Shown piece by piece: positions 1 to 7,180 of a stretch of DNA of 12,870 bases (the first letter of the stretch is position 1; each line of letters opens with the position of its first letter). The notes beneath the pieces were generated by a model that was given only the letters and a program-made list of their open reading frames with translations, was not told the DNA's origin and ran no database searches. The position numbers and the translations under genes are program-made. The stretch comes from JBBRYB01 sp038238115 (GTDB lineage Bacteria; Actinomycetota; Actinomycetes; Propionibacteriales; Nocardioidaceae), in the NCBI GenBank assembly GCA_038238115.1, contig JBBRYB010000071.1:1-12870 (forward strand), in the 5' to 3' direction.

Positions 1-167
1 AACAACTGGCGCCTCGGCCAGAACAACTGGCGCCTCGGCCAGAACAACTGGCGCCTCGGCCAGAACAACTGGCGCCTCGGCCAGAACAACTGGCGCCTCG
101 GCCAGAACAACTGGCGCCTCGGCCAGAACAACTGGCGCCTCGGCCGGAACAAGTGGCGCCTCGGGGG
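1..167. repeat. 21-bp tandem repeat array, about 8 units, beginning at or before the window edge
   Basis: Units start at 1, 22, 43, 64, 85, 106, 127 and 148. The first six are identical. The seventh has one change (A to G at 146). The eighth has a C to G change at 153 and then decays into a G-rich run, so the array degrades toward uppP and looks homogenised on the far side. Each unit consists of a spacer AACAA, an arm CTGGC, a loop GCCTCG and an arm GCCAG. The arms are perfect 5-bp complements, so each unit can form a hairpin. Because the pattern repeats, each arm can instead pair across the AACAA spacer. Read on the minus strand, each hairpin is followed by TTGTT. The 21-bp period keeps frame, and plus frame 1 would read a heptapeptide repeat NNWRLGQ, but no start codon is visible and this frame simply runs on antisense to uppP. 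The array may extend beyond the window. Confidence 0.97.
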
Positions 168-180
168 AATGGGGGGCGGA

Positions 181-1008
181 TCAGGTAGAGGCGAGCGCCC
201 CTGTGGCGAGCAAGACGACCAGGACAAGCCCGAGCGCGACGCGGTAGCCCACGAACCAGGTGATCGGGTGGTGCGCCACAAACCTGAGCAACCAGGCCAC
301 AGCGACGTACGCGACGGCGAAGCTCACGAGTGTGGCGATAAGGGTGTAGGCCACCGAGATTCCGCCGCTCAGGGCACTGGGCAGCTCGTAGAGTCCAGCG
401 GCGGTCAGCGCTGGGATTGACAAGAAGAACGACATCCGGGTCGCCGTGACCCGGTCCAAGCCTGCGAAGAGTCCCGCGGAGATCGTGGCGCCCGACCGGG
501 ACACACCAGGGATCAGCGAGATGCACTGGACGACACCGATGAAGACGGCGTCCTTGAGCGTCAGGTCGTGTTCGCCGCGGTCTTGTCGTCCGACGCGTTC
601 GGCGGCGACCATCACGGCGCTCCAGACGATGAGCGCACCGGCCACCCACCACAGGTTGCGCAGCGCCCCCGTGACAAGGTCCTTGCCCAGCAAGGCGACG
701 ATAACCACCGGGATCGAGCCGATGATGACGTACCAGCCCATCCGGTAGTCGAAGGTGCCGCGCAGCTCGGAGTTGCGGATCCCCCGGACCCACGTGCTCG
801 CTATCGACCAGATGTCTCGGCGGAAGAACAGCAGGACGGCAGCGATGGCGCCGACCTGGATCACTGCGGTGAATGCCGTCACCTGGTCGTCGTTGATGTC
901 GAGCCCCATGATCTTCTCGGCAATCGTGAGGTGCCCGGTGCTCGAGACCGGCAGGAACTCGGTGACACCTTCGACGATGCCCAGGATGATCGCTTGGATG
1001 ATGTCCAC
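181..1008 (-). CDS. uppP: Undecaprenyl-diphosphatase (UppP/BacA)
   Basis: This integral membrane enzyme dephosphorylates undecaprenyl diphosphate to the monophosphate carrier used in peptidoglycan and other wall polymer synthesis; family members also confer bacitracin resistance. The 275-aa product has the usual family length. It shows the N-terminal motif EGVTEFLPVSSTGHL with acidic residues E13 and E17 and H26, and the second signature PGVSRSGAT at about 167-175 with R171, matching the known catalytic residues. The remainder is a series of hydrophobic helices. The start is GTG at 1006-1008, just 3 bases after the stop of the upstream LLM oxidoreductase gene. A GGGGGA ribosome-binding site lies inside that gene's end, so the two are almost certainly cotranscribed and translationally coupled. 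The tandem hairpin array begins about 14 bases past the stop codon and could act in termination or mRNA 3'-end stability. Confidence 0.97.
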   Translation of the reverse strand: MDIIQAIILGIVEGVTEFLPVSSTGHLTIAEKIMGLDINDDQVTAFTAVIQVGAIAAVLLFFRRDIWSIASTWVRGIRNSELRGTFDYRMGWYVIIGSIPVVIVALLGKDLVTGALRNLWWVAGALIVWSAVMVAAERVGRQDRGEHDLTLKDAVFIGVVQCISLIPGVSRSGATISAGLFAGLDRVTATRMSFFLSIPALTAAGLYELPSALSGGISVAYTLIATLVSFAVAYVAVAWLLRFVAHHPITWFVGYRVALGLVLVVLLATGALAST

Positions 1009-1011
1009 GGG

Positions 1012-2058
1012 TCAGTCCCCCAGTCCGCTGGCGTCGAGGGCCTCGGCTACCTGCCGCAGAGCGTGGACCCGTCGCGCCTGGTCCGGCGCGAACACGCTCA
1101 CCGACAAGGTAGTCACCCCTGCCTCGGCGAAGGCGTGCAGGCGTTCCACCACGCGCTGAGGTGGACCGATCAGCGAGGTCTGGTCGATGAAGTCGAGTGG
1201 TACGGCGGCCATCGCGTCACGCTGCCGCCTGTCCAGGTACAGGTCCTGGACCTTCCGGGCTTCAGCCTCGAATCCCATCCGACGGGCCAACTGGTTGTAG
1301 AAGTTCTGCTCCCGGCTACCCATGCCACCCAGGTAGAGCGCCGCATAGCCGCGGATCGGGTCTGCGCAGGCCTCCACGTCGTCGCCGAGGCTGACGGGCA
1401 CCGTTGCAGACACGTCGAACGGCGTACCGGTGCTGCCTCCGCGCTCCCGGCCCGCCCGGATGCTGGCCATCGTCTTGCCCGCATAGTCGGGCGAGAAGAA
1501 GATGGCGAGCAAGCCGTCGGCGATCTCGCCGGCGAGCTCGAGGCTCCTCGGCCCGACCGCTGCCAGGTAGGTCGGGATGTGGTCGCGCTTGGGGTGCACG
1601 GTCAGCTTGAGTGCCTTTCCCGGTCCGTCGGGCAGCGGCAAGGCGAAGAACTCGCCGTCATAGGTGACCGGCTGGCGCCGCAGGGCCTGGTCGACGACGG
1701 CGACATATTCTCGGGTACGGGCCAGCGGCTTCGAGAACCGAACACCGTGCCAGCCCTCCGAGACCTGAGGCCCGGAGACCCCGAGGCCCAGCCGGAACCG
1801 GCCGTCGCTCAACAGGTCGAGCGTCGCGGCGGTCATCGCGGTCATGGCCGGTGTGCGCGCCGGGATCTGCATCACGGCCGCGCCGACGTCTATCCGCTCG
1901 GTCCTGGCCGCCACGTAGCTCAGGACAGTGGGTGCGTCGGAGCCGTAGGCCTCGGCAGCCCAGGCCACGGAGTAGCCGAGTCGGTCCGCCTCCTGTGCGA
2001 GTGCGACATAGTCGCTGATGTCGCCCGCGACATAGCCCATGCTCAAACCCAGTCTCAC
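1012..2058 (-). CDS. LLM-class (luciferase-like) probable F420-dependent oxidoreductase
   Basis: The protein is a TIM-barrel flavin/F420 oxidoreductase of the bacterial luciferase-like superfamily; its substrate cannot be read from the sequence. The first strand reads VRLGLSMGY. It is followed by LAQEADRLGYSVAWAAEAYG, the block RTERIDVGAAVMQIPARTP, the cofactor-region motif FRLGLGVSGPQVSEGWHG, and a C-terminal AFAEAGVTTLSVSVFAP. This order is typical of actinobacterial F420-using members. I place the start at GTG 2056-2058, giving 348 aa, because homologous proteins of this group begin with this strand; the frame is open to 2160, but the extra 34 residues are low-complexity and basic. A TAGGGT -10 sits 7 bases before the GTG with no good ribosome-binding site, which suggests a leaderless mRNA. 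It is the first gene of a two-gene unit with uppP. F420 rather than FMN use is inferred from family resemblance. Confidence 0.9.
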   Translation of the reverse strand: MRLGLSMGYVAGDISDYVALAQEADRLGYSVAWAAEAYGSDAPTVLSYVAARTERIDVGAAVMQIPARTPAMTAMTAATLDLLSDGRFRLGLGVSGPQVSEGWHGVRFSKPLARTREYVAVVDQALRRQPVTYDGEFFALPLPDGPGKALKLTVHPKRDHIPTYLAAVGPRSLELAGEIADGLLAIFFSPDYAGKTMASIRAGRERGGSTGTPFDVSATVPVSLGDDVEACADPIRGYAALYLGGMGSREQNFYNQLARRMGFEAEARKVQDLYLDRRQRDAMAAVPLDFIDQTSLIGPPQRVVERLHAFAEAGVTTLSVSVFAPDQARRVHALRQVAEALDASGLGD

Positions 2059-2065
2059 GCCGCTG

Positions 2066-2071
2066 ACCCTA
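2066..2071 (-). promoter_or_regulatory. -10 element TAGGGT of a probable leaderless promoter for the LLM-uppP unit
   Basis: On the minus strand TAGGGT matches the actinobacterial -10 consensus TANNNT. It ends 7 bases before the GTG start at 2058, which puts transcription initiation at or next to the start codon. No TTGACA-like -35 is evident at the usual spacing. Confidence 0.5.
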
Positions 2072-2189
2072 CTGGCCCGAGGGTGTGGCGAAGGTAAAGA
2101 GAGACTCAACTGACTGACGTGTCTCGCGTGGGCCGCGACGCCGCGCCCGCTACGGCGCACACCTCCGCACGAGGCCGAGCTGGCTGGCT

Positions 2190-2195
2190 TAAGGT
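2190..2195 (+). promoter_or_regulatory. -10 element TAAGGT of a probable leaderless promoter for the aldo/keto reductase
   Basis: TAAGGT fits TANNNT and lies exactly 6 bases before the ATG at 2202. The internal AAGG could instead serve as a weak ribosome-binding site; the two readings exclude each other. With the minus-strand TAGGGT at 2066-2071, the divergent gap would hold two outward-facing leaderless promoters about 120 bases apart. Confidence 0.45.
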
Positions 2196-2201
2196 CGGGC
2201 C

Positions 2202-3170
2202 ATGAAGCATCGCCATCTCGGTGCGACCGGCCTTAAAGTCTCACGGCTCGGTCTGGGCACGCTCACCTGGGGCACCGACACTGATGAGGATGAAGCCAAC
2301 AACCAGCTGCGGGCGTTCGTCGGCGCCGGGGGCACGTTGCTCGACACGGCTGCGGCGTACGGCAACGGGGCTAGCGAGGCCATCGTCGGCCAGCTACTAG
2401 GGAGCGCGGTCGCCCGCGATGACGTCGTGGTGGCGACGAAGGCCGGCATCTGCCGAGCCCATGGCGAACGCACCGTCGACGTGTCGCGCGGTGCGCTGCT
2501 GCGGAGCCTGGAGCAGTCGCTGGTTCGGCTGAACGTCGGGTACGTCGACCTGTGGCAGATTCACGCCTGGTCTGACGACGTACCCCTGGAAGAGACGATG
2601 AGCGCGGTGGACGCCGCTGTCGCGTCGGGCCGCGCCCGCTATGCCGGCGTCTCCAACTACGCGGGCTGGCAGACTGCGCAGGCCGCAACTCACCAGCTCG
2701 CCGTGACCGGCGGCGTCCGGCTCGCGTCGACCCAGGTGGAGTACTCGCTGCTGCAACGCGGCGTCGAGCGGGAGGTCATCCCTGCCGCGCAGGCGCTCGG
2801 CCTGGGGCTGCTGCCCTGGTCGCCGCTCGGCCGGGGAGTGCTCACCGGCAAGTACCGCACCGGCATCCCGGCTGACTCCAGAGCAGCGTCGTCGAAGTTC
2901 GAGCGGTACGTCGGCGTACACCTCAACCCGAAGGCGGCGCAGATCGTCGAGGCGGTATGCCGGGCGGGCGAGGGGCTCGAGCTGTCCCCGGCGCAGGTCG
3001 CGCTCGCCTGGGTGCGCGACCAGCCGGGCGTGACCGCCCCGATCGTGGGGGCGCGCACGGCCGCTCAGCTCGCCGGCACCCTGGCAGTCGAAGAGGTCAG
3101 CTTGCCCGACGAGATCGTGGACGCGCTCGACGACGTGTCAGCGCCCGCCATGGGCTACCCCGAGGCCTGA
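2202..3170 (+). CDS. Aldo/keto reductase family oxidoreductase
   Basis: This soluble NADPH-dependent carbonyl reductase is a (beta/alpha)8 barrel of 322 aa, normal for bacterial aldo/keto reductases. The N-terminus MKHRHLGATGLKVSRLGLG is the classic first hairpin and strand. The catalytic tetrad is complete: D48 in LLDTAAAYG, Y53 in the same motif, K80 in VVVATKAG and H121 in LWQIHAW. The segments YAGVSNYAGWQ, LLPWSPLGRGVLTGKY and TAPIVGARTAAQL are the expected later strands and cofactor-binding parts. The physiological substrate cannot be deduced. The gene is divergent from the LLM-uppP unit and its stop is 28 bases from the stop of the convergent GH15 gene. The ATG at 2202 is supported by a TAAGGT element immediately upstream, and there is no alternative start in a conserved position. 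Confidence 0.95.
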   Translation: MKHRHLGATGLKVSRLGLGTLTWGTDTDEDEANNQLRAFVGAGGTLLDTAAAYGNGASEAIVGQLLGSAVARDDVVVATKAGICRAHGERTVDVSRGALLRSLEQSLVRLNVGYVDLWQIHAWSDDVPLEETMSAVDAAVASGRARYAGVSNYAGWQTAQAATHQLAVTGGVRLASTQVEYSLLQRGVEREVIPAAQALGLGLLPWSPLGRGVLTGKYRTGIPADSRAASSKFERYVGVHLNPKAAQIVEAVCRAGEGLELSPAQVALAWVRDQPGVTAPIVGARTAAQLAGTLAVEEVSLPDEIVDALDDVSAPAMGYPEA

Positions 3171-3186
3171 GGTCGACGGAGCATCC

Positions 3187-3200
3187 GACGCGTTCGCGTC
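3187..3200. terminator. Short perfect palindrome between convergent genes, possible bidirectional terminator
   Basis: GACGCGTTCGCGTC is a perfect 14-base palindrome; as RNA it could form a 5-bp stem with a 4-base loop. It lies between the stops of the aldo/keto reductase and GH15 genes and touches the GH15 stop. There is no following T-run, so termination here is a guess from position. Confidence 0.25.
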
Positions 3201-4992
3201 AAGGCGAGGGTTGGCGGGCCTGCGCCTCGGCGAGAGCGGTGGCGGCTCCGGCGAGCGCGAGATGGGAGAACGCCTGCGGGAAGTTCCCCACCATCCGGCC
3301 GTGCACGGGGTCGTACTCCTCCGACAGCAGGCCGACGTCGTTGGTGAGGTCGAGCAGCCGCTTCATGAGGTCGTGGCCGTCGTCGACCCGGCCGGCATGG
3401 GCGAGCGCCGACACCAGCCAGAAGGAGCAGGCCAGGAACGGGTATTCGTCGCCGTCGATGCCATCTACACCGGTCTCGGTCCGGTAGCGCAACACGAGCC
3501 CGTCATACATGAGGTCTTCCTGGACAGCCTTGATCGTGCCGAGGACGCGCGGGTCGTCCCCAGGCAGGAAGCCGACCAGCGGGATGAGGAGCAACGACGC
3601 GTCCACGTCGACGGTGTCGTAGTGCTGGACGAACGTGCCGCGCGATGCGTCGTAGCCGCGCTCGATGATCTGATCGCGGACGGCGTCGCGGATTCTGCGC
3701 CATGAGTCGACGGGACCGTCGAGGCCGTATTTCTCGACGGCGCTGATCGCCCGGTCGAACGCCACCCAGACCATTACCCGGGAGTGGGTGAAGTGACGCC
3801 GGGGCCCGCGGATCTCCCACAGACCGTTGTCTGGCTCGTCCCAGTGCTTGGCGAGCTCCGCGACGAGGGCGCGTTGCAGTGACCAGGAATGCCGGGTCTC
3901 CTCGATACCGTTCGCCCGGGCCAGCTCGAGCGAGGCCATCACCTCCCCGAGGACGTCGGTCTGCCGCTGAGACACGGCACCGTTGCCGATCCGTACCGGG
4001 CGGGAGTCGGCGTAGCCGGGCAGATGGCCGAGCTCTCGCTCCGGGAGGTCGCGGCCGCCGTCGACGGCGTACATGATCTGGAGGTCCCGCGGGTCGCCGG
4101 CGATCGCCCGTAGCAGCCAGTCGCGCCATAGCAGCGTCTCGCCTTCGTAGCCGGCCGTCAGCAGCGCCTCGAGGGTCAACGACGCGTCGCGCAACCAGCA
4201 GTAGCGGTAGTCCCAGTTGCGGGTGCCGCCGAAGGACTCCGGCAGCGAGGTGGTCGGTGCCGCCGCGATGCCGCCTGTGCCGGCGTGGGTGAGAAGGCGC
4301 AGGACGAGCAGGGAGCGAACGACGTCTTTGCCGTAGGGGCCCTTGTACCTGCAGCGCGAGGCCCAGTCCTGGGAGACCTTGATCGTCTGGGCCAGGCGCT
4401 GGTCGACGTCGAGCATGGGTGGGATCTCGTGGTGCGACCGGAACCACGTGGTCGAGAAGTCCAGGACGTCTCCCTGGCAGACCTGGAACTCGTCCACATG
4501 CTTGCCCTCGGCGGCCTTGGGCAGCCGGGATCCGCGCAACACGAGCATGTCGGGGCCGGCGATCGCGGAGATCACATCGCCACCGTTATCGTCCTTGCGT
4601 CGGGTGACCCAGGGCCGGATCTTGCCGTAGCCGAACCGGACGATCCACTCATTGCGCATCGTGACGGTGCCCTTGACGCCTGCGACTCGCCGGACCACAT
4701 CGGCGCGGTTGTCGCCGAGCGGCATCACGTCGGTGACGGTGACGGTGCCGGTGGGCGTCTCGTGTGTCGTCTCGAGGACGAACGTGCCCTCGAGGTAGCG
4801 GCGCGAGGTCGCCACGTGGCCAACGGGCCCGAGCAGCCAGCGGCCGTGCTTCGGCCGGCCGAGCAGAGCCGCGAAGCAGGCTTGGGAGTCAAAGCGCGGC
4901 AGACAGAGCCAGTCGATCGAGCCGTCGCGCCCGACGAGCGCGGCGGTGCCGGTGTCGCCGAGCACCGCATAGTCCTCGATGGGAAGTGCCAT
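3199..4992 (-). CDS. Glycoside hydrolase family 15 protein (trehalase/glucoamylase-like)
   Basis: This 597-aa protein is a full-length bacterial GH15 enzyme. It has an N-terminal beta-sandwich beginning PIEDYAVLGDTGTAALVGRDG and IDWLCLPRFDS, followed by an (alpha/alpha)6 catalytic barrel from about residue 225. The hallmark block GGTRNWDYRYCWLRDAS spans about 255-271. The likely general acid is E393 in GLWEIRG, and the likely general base is E558 in LLSEEYDP. GH15 enzymes are inverting hydrolases acting on alpha-glucosidic bonds. The actinobacterial proteins that begin like this include the mycobacterial-type trehalase, so trehalose is my favoured substrate, with maltooligosaccharides or glucan as the alternative. 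There is no signal peptide, suggesting a cytoplasmic role. The ATG start is preceded by TAGTCT at 6 bases rather than by a ribosome-binding site. It converges on the aldo/keto reductase gene and diverges from the DUF5703 gene. Confidence 0.93.
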   Translation of the reverse strand: MALPIEDYAVLGDTGTAALVGRDGSIDWLCLPRFDSQACFAALLGRPKHGRWLLGPVGHVATSRRYLEGTFVLETTHETPTGTVTVTDVMPLGDNRADVVRRVAGVKGTVTMRNEWIVRFGYGKIRPWVTRRKDDNGGDVISAIAGPDMLVLRGSRLPKAAEGKHVDEFQVCQGDVLDFSTTWFRSHHEIPPMLDVDQRLAQTIKVSQDWASRCRYKGPYGKDVVRSLLVLRLLTHAGTGGIAAAPTTSLPESFGGTRNWDYRYCWLRDASLTLEALLTAGYEGETLLWRDWLLRAIAGDPRDLQIMYAVDGGRDLPERELGHLPGYADSRPVRIGNGAVSQRQTDVLGEVMASLELARANGIEETRHSWSLQRALVAELAKHWDEPDNGLWEIRGPRRHFTHSRVMVWVAFDRAISAVEKYGLDGPVDSWRRIRDAVRDQIIERGYDASRGTFVQHYDTVDVDASLLLIPLVGFLPGDDPRVLGTIKAVQEDLMYDGLVLRYRTETGVDGIDGDEYPFLACSFWLVSALAHAGRVDDGHDLMKRLLDLTNDVGLLSEEYDPVHGRMVGNFPQAFSHLALAGAATALAEAQARQPSP

Positions 4993-4998
4993 GCAGCG

Positions 4999-5004
4999 AG
5001 ACTA
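4999..5004 (-). promoter_or_regulatory. -10 element TAGTCT of a probable leaderless promoter for GH15
   Basis: On the minus strand TAGTCT fits TANNNT and ends 6 bases before the ATG at 4992. No purine-rich ribosome-binding site lies in the intervening bases, so a transcript starting at the ATG is the simplest reading. Confidence 0.45.
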
Positions 5005-5144
5005 ATCGCGCCGCACGGCCGGACGGCCGGACGGCTGAGGCGGCGTGGGCTGGATCAATGGCCGTGTTGGCGTCGGAGAACGACCGGATCGGGTCTGGGT
5101 CGGGCTCGCGTCAGGTCCGAGCGCCATGTCAGGATGGGCGTCGT

Positions 5145-5351
5145 ATGGAGTACGAGTTCCAGCGCTTCTCGCTGCCGCGGACGGTCACTCGCTCGGCAGT
5201 GTGCCGCATCCTGACCGACCGGGCCGAATACGGCGGCTGGGAGCTCGCCCGGCTGCGGCTCTACCCCGACGGCACCCGCAGGATCGAGCTGCGCCGCCGG
5301 ATCATCCGGGTCAGGTCCACGCTGGTCGCCAACTTCCGCCCCTACGTCTGA
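5145..5351 (+). CDS. DUF5703 family small protein
   Basis: This 68-aa protein begins MEYEFQRFSLPR and carries the conserved stretch TDRAEYGGWELARLRLYPDG followed by an arginine-rich beta segment (ELRRRIIRVRS). I recognise this as DUF5703, a short actinobacterial family of unknown function. The start ATG at 5145-5147 has an AGGA ribosome-binding site about 10 bases upstream and gives the usual family length. The same frame is open far upstream, but that part is antisense to GH15 and is not coding. The gene is divergent from GH15 (152 bases apart) and convergent with the M20 peptidase gene. The high charge and lack of membrane segments suggest a small cytoplasmic protein. No catalytic motif is visible. 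Confidence 0.85.
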   Translation: MEYEFQRFSLPRTVTRSAVCRILTDRAEYGGWELARLRLYPDGTRRIELRRRIIRVRSTLVANFRPYV

Positions 5352-5410
5352 GTCCGCGGCCTGGCCTCTCAGACCTCGAGGACCTGCCGTTTCCCCCGCA
5401 GGCCGGTGAT

Positions 5411-5430
5411 GCCCCGTGGCTCTCGGGGGC
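5411..5430. terminator. GC-rich hairpin between DUF5703 and M20 genes, weak terminator candidate
   Basis: GCCCC at 5411-5415 and GGGGC at 5426-5430 form a 5-bp GC stem around a 10-base loop in the 82-base gap between convergent stops. There is no T-run. Only its position argues for a terminator. Confidence 0.2.
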
Positions 5431-5433
5431 CTC

Positions 5434-6738
5434 TCAGGCTCGGTCGAGGAAGGCGTCGAACACCCGTGCGCTGAACTCGAGAGCGTCGACCGGCACCCGC
5501 TCGTCTACGCCGTGGAACAGTGCCGTGAAGTCCAGGTCTGGGGGCAACCGCAGCGGGGAGAACCCGAAGCAGCGGATGCCCAGCTTGCTCCAGGCCTTGG
5601 CGTCGGTGCCGCCCGACATGAGAAACGGCAGCACCGTCGCGTCGGGGTCCTCGTCGAGCAGGGATGCGCGCATGGCCTCGACGAGCGGTCCGTCGAACGG
5701 GGTCTCGAGTGCCTTGTCGTGCACGAGCAGCTCATAGCTCACGCTGTCGGGTAGCAGGCTGCGCAACGTCGAGAAGAACTCGTCTTCGTAGCCCGGCAGG
5801 AAGCGCCCGTCGATGTTGGCGGTGGCCTCCCCGGGGATCACGTTGTGCTTGTATCCGGAGTCGAGCATGGTCGGGTTCGCCGTGTTGCGTACGACCGCCG
5901 CCAGCATCCGGGCGGCTGGACCGAAGTGCTCGATCAGCGCGTCCACGTTGTCCTCAACGCTCTTGTACCCGGTGAGAACGGCCACCGCTTCGAGCAACTG
6001 GCCCATGGAGGGAGTCAGCCGGATCGGCCAGTCGTGCCGGCCAATGGCGACGACCGCCTCGGCGACGGCGGTGACGGCGTTGTCGTGGTTGCGCATCGAG
6101 CCGTGACCCGCGGTGCCATGGGCGCGCAGCCGCAACCAGGCCAGTCCCTTCTCCGCCGTTTCGACCAGGTAGACACGCTTTCCGTTGATCGTCGCGGAGA
6201 ACCCGCCCACCTCACCGATGCCCTCGGTGCAGCCTTCGAACAGCTCCGGACGCTCGCTCACGAGGGGATGAGCACCTTGGATGCTTCCGGCCTCCTCGTC
6301 GGCGGTAAAGGCCAGCGTGATGGCTCGGCGTGGCAGTGCGCCGGCCCGGGTTCGCGCCCGCACCACGGAGAGGATCGTCGCATCGAAGTCCTTCATGTCC
6401 ACTGCTCCGCGGCCCCACACGTAGTTGCCGGCCACCTCCGCGCTGAAGGGATCCACCTTCCAGTCGGCCTTCGCGGCGGGTACGACGTCGAGGTGGCCGT
6501 GCACGAGGAGCCGGTCTGTGGCCTGGGGATCGCCCCAGTGCGCCACGACCGACGTACGACCTGGAGACGGCTCGAACATCTCCGAATCGATGCCCACATC
6601 GCTCAGCAGAGCGGCCACATGTTCAGCGGCCACGCGCTCCCCCGGGCCGGAGTCGTCGCCATAGTTCGACGTGTCGATCCGGATCAGGTCCCGACAGATC
6701 TGAGTGACTTCACCCGCCGGCTCATAGGTCTTCGTCAT
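5434..6738 (-). CDS. M20/M25/M40 family zinc metallopeptidase (amidohydrolase/dipeptidase-like)
   Basis: This cytoplasmic di-zinc hydrolase belongs to the carboxypeptidase G2 / DapE / ArgE group. With the ATG at 6738 it is 434 aa. The metal-site motifs are in order: LLVHGHLDVVPA with H82 and D84, WGRGAVDMKD with the bridging D114, FTADEEAGS with general base E148 and ligand E149, GEVGGF with a probable ligand E176, and the C-terminal FHGVDERVP with H409. The dimerisation insert lies at about 200-320 and contains HGTAGHGSMRN. The substrate is not determined; DapE-type annotation would be unsafe. An in-frame GTG at 6771 would add 11 residues, but I prefer the ATG because MTKTYEPAGEV fits the start of the domain. 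It diverges from tRNA-Leu and converges on DUF5703. Confidence 0.93.
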   Translation of the reverse strand: MTKTYEPAGEVTQICRDLIRIDTSNYGDDSGPGERVAAEHVAALLSDVGIDSEMFEPSPGRTSVVAHWGDPQATDRLLVHGHLDVVPAAKADWKVDPFSAEVAGNYVWGRGAVDMKDFDATILSVVRARTRAGALPRRAITLAFTADEEAGSIQGAHPLVSERPELFEGCTEGIGEVGGFSATINGKRVYLVETAEKGLAWLRLRAHGTAGHGSMRNHDNAVTAVAEAVVAIGRHDWPIRLTPSMGQLLEAVAVLTGYKSVEDNVDALIEHFGPAARMLAAVVRNTANPTMLDSGYKHNVIPGEATANIDGRFLPGYEDEFFSTLRSLLPDSVSYELLVHDKALETPFDGPLVEAMRASLLDEDPDATVLPFLMSGGTDAKAWSKLGIRCFGFSPLRLPPDLDFTALFHGVDERVPVDALEFSARVFDAFLDRA

Positions 6739-6786
6739 GCCGCCATCTTGCACCGATGTGGCTTCTGGCACCTGCCCAGTGTTTGC

Positions 6787-6792
6787 TAAGGT
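6787..6792 (+). promoter_or_regulatory. Possible -10 element TAAGGT of the tRNA-Leu promoter
   Basis: TAAGGT fits TANNNT and lies 35 bases before the mature tRNA start, leaving room for a short 5' leader removed by RNase P. No convincing -35 is seen at 16-18 bases upstream. Confidence 0.35.
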
Positions 6793-6827
6793 TGTGCGTC
6801 GCTCAATGAGTGATCGGTGGGACCCAG

Positions 6828-6913
6828 GTCCGGGTGGCGGAATAGGTAGACGCGCTAGCTTGAGGTGCTAGTGCCCGTATTAGGGCATGGGGGTTCAAGT
6901 CCCCCCTCGGACA
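6828..6913 (+). tRNA. tRNA-Leu, anticodon GAG
   Basis: This 86-base class II tRNA has a long variable arm. The acceptor stem pairs GTCCGGG (6828-6834) with CTCGGAC (6906-6912), with one G-T wobble, and the discriminator base is A at 6913. The anticodon stem CTAGC / GCTAG encloses the loop TTGAGGT, giving GAG, which reads CUC and CUU leucine codons. The T arm is GGGGG, TTCAAGT, CCCCC. The 3' CCA is not encoded (the next bases are CGT), so it is added after transcription. tRNA 3' ends are common integration sites, and decayed genes follow immediately, but I find no second copy of the 3' end in this window. Confidence 0.96.
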
Positions 6914-7180
6914 CGTCATGGCGCGCGCGTGTTGCCTCCGGCGGCGGCACGTCGGCGAGCGTTCGGTGGCAGCTCAGCGGGTCGCGAACCGGCCCGATGC
7001 AGGCGGAAACCTTCGGCGCCCGCAGCGAGGACCAGAGCTTCGCCCGCGCCGCGGGTTTCAATCAGTTGTGGAGGCAGCAGGCCGGCAGTGGCCCGACGGC
7101 AGGGTCAAGGACGAGGGCTTCGTGCGGGCGCAGGCGACCGCCGATCCGTTGACGCCGCCGCTGACCATGGCCAGATCGGC
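6914..7180 (+). other. Stretch without an intact gene; coding-like signal that changes frame
   Basis: No intact gene is recognisable between the tRNA and the RelE remnant. Codon third positions are almost all G or C in plus frame 1 over about 6997-7083, then in frame 3 over about 7071-7172, after which frame 2 carries the RelE-like stretch. Each step moves by one base in the same direction. This could be a degraded gene, perhaps the antitoxin partner, but no antitoxin motif was recognised in any frame. Confidence 0.3.

Noticed and set aside
1..167. CRISPR array
   Set aside because: Units are directly contiguous 21-mers with no variable spacers; the 5-base AACAA between hairpins is constant.
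568..2097. A 509-codon plus-strand open frame antisense to uppP and the LLM gene
   Set aside because: It is rich in Arg, Asp, Gly and His with no recognisable domain, and lies fully antisense to two clearly identified genes; long antisense frames are normal in GC-rich DNA.
2059..2160. Upstream extension of the LLM oxidoreductase by 34 residues
   Set aside because: The extra part is low-complexity and not part of the barrel, and the GTG at 2058 has a matching -10 element and starts at the first conserved strand.
4285..5214. Plus-strand 309-codon open frame opposite GH15
   Set aside because: Shadow of the GH15 gene; no domain and no ribosome-binding site.
6828..6913. tRNA-Leu 3' end as an attachment site for an integrated element
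   Set aside because: No direct repeat of the tRNA 3' end and no integrase gene were found in the window, so an att site cannot be supported.
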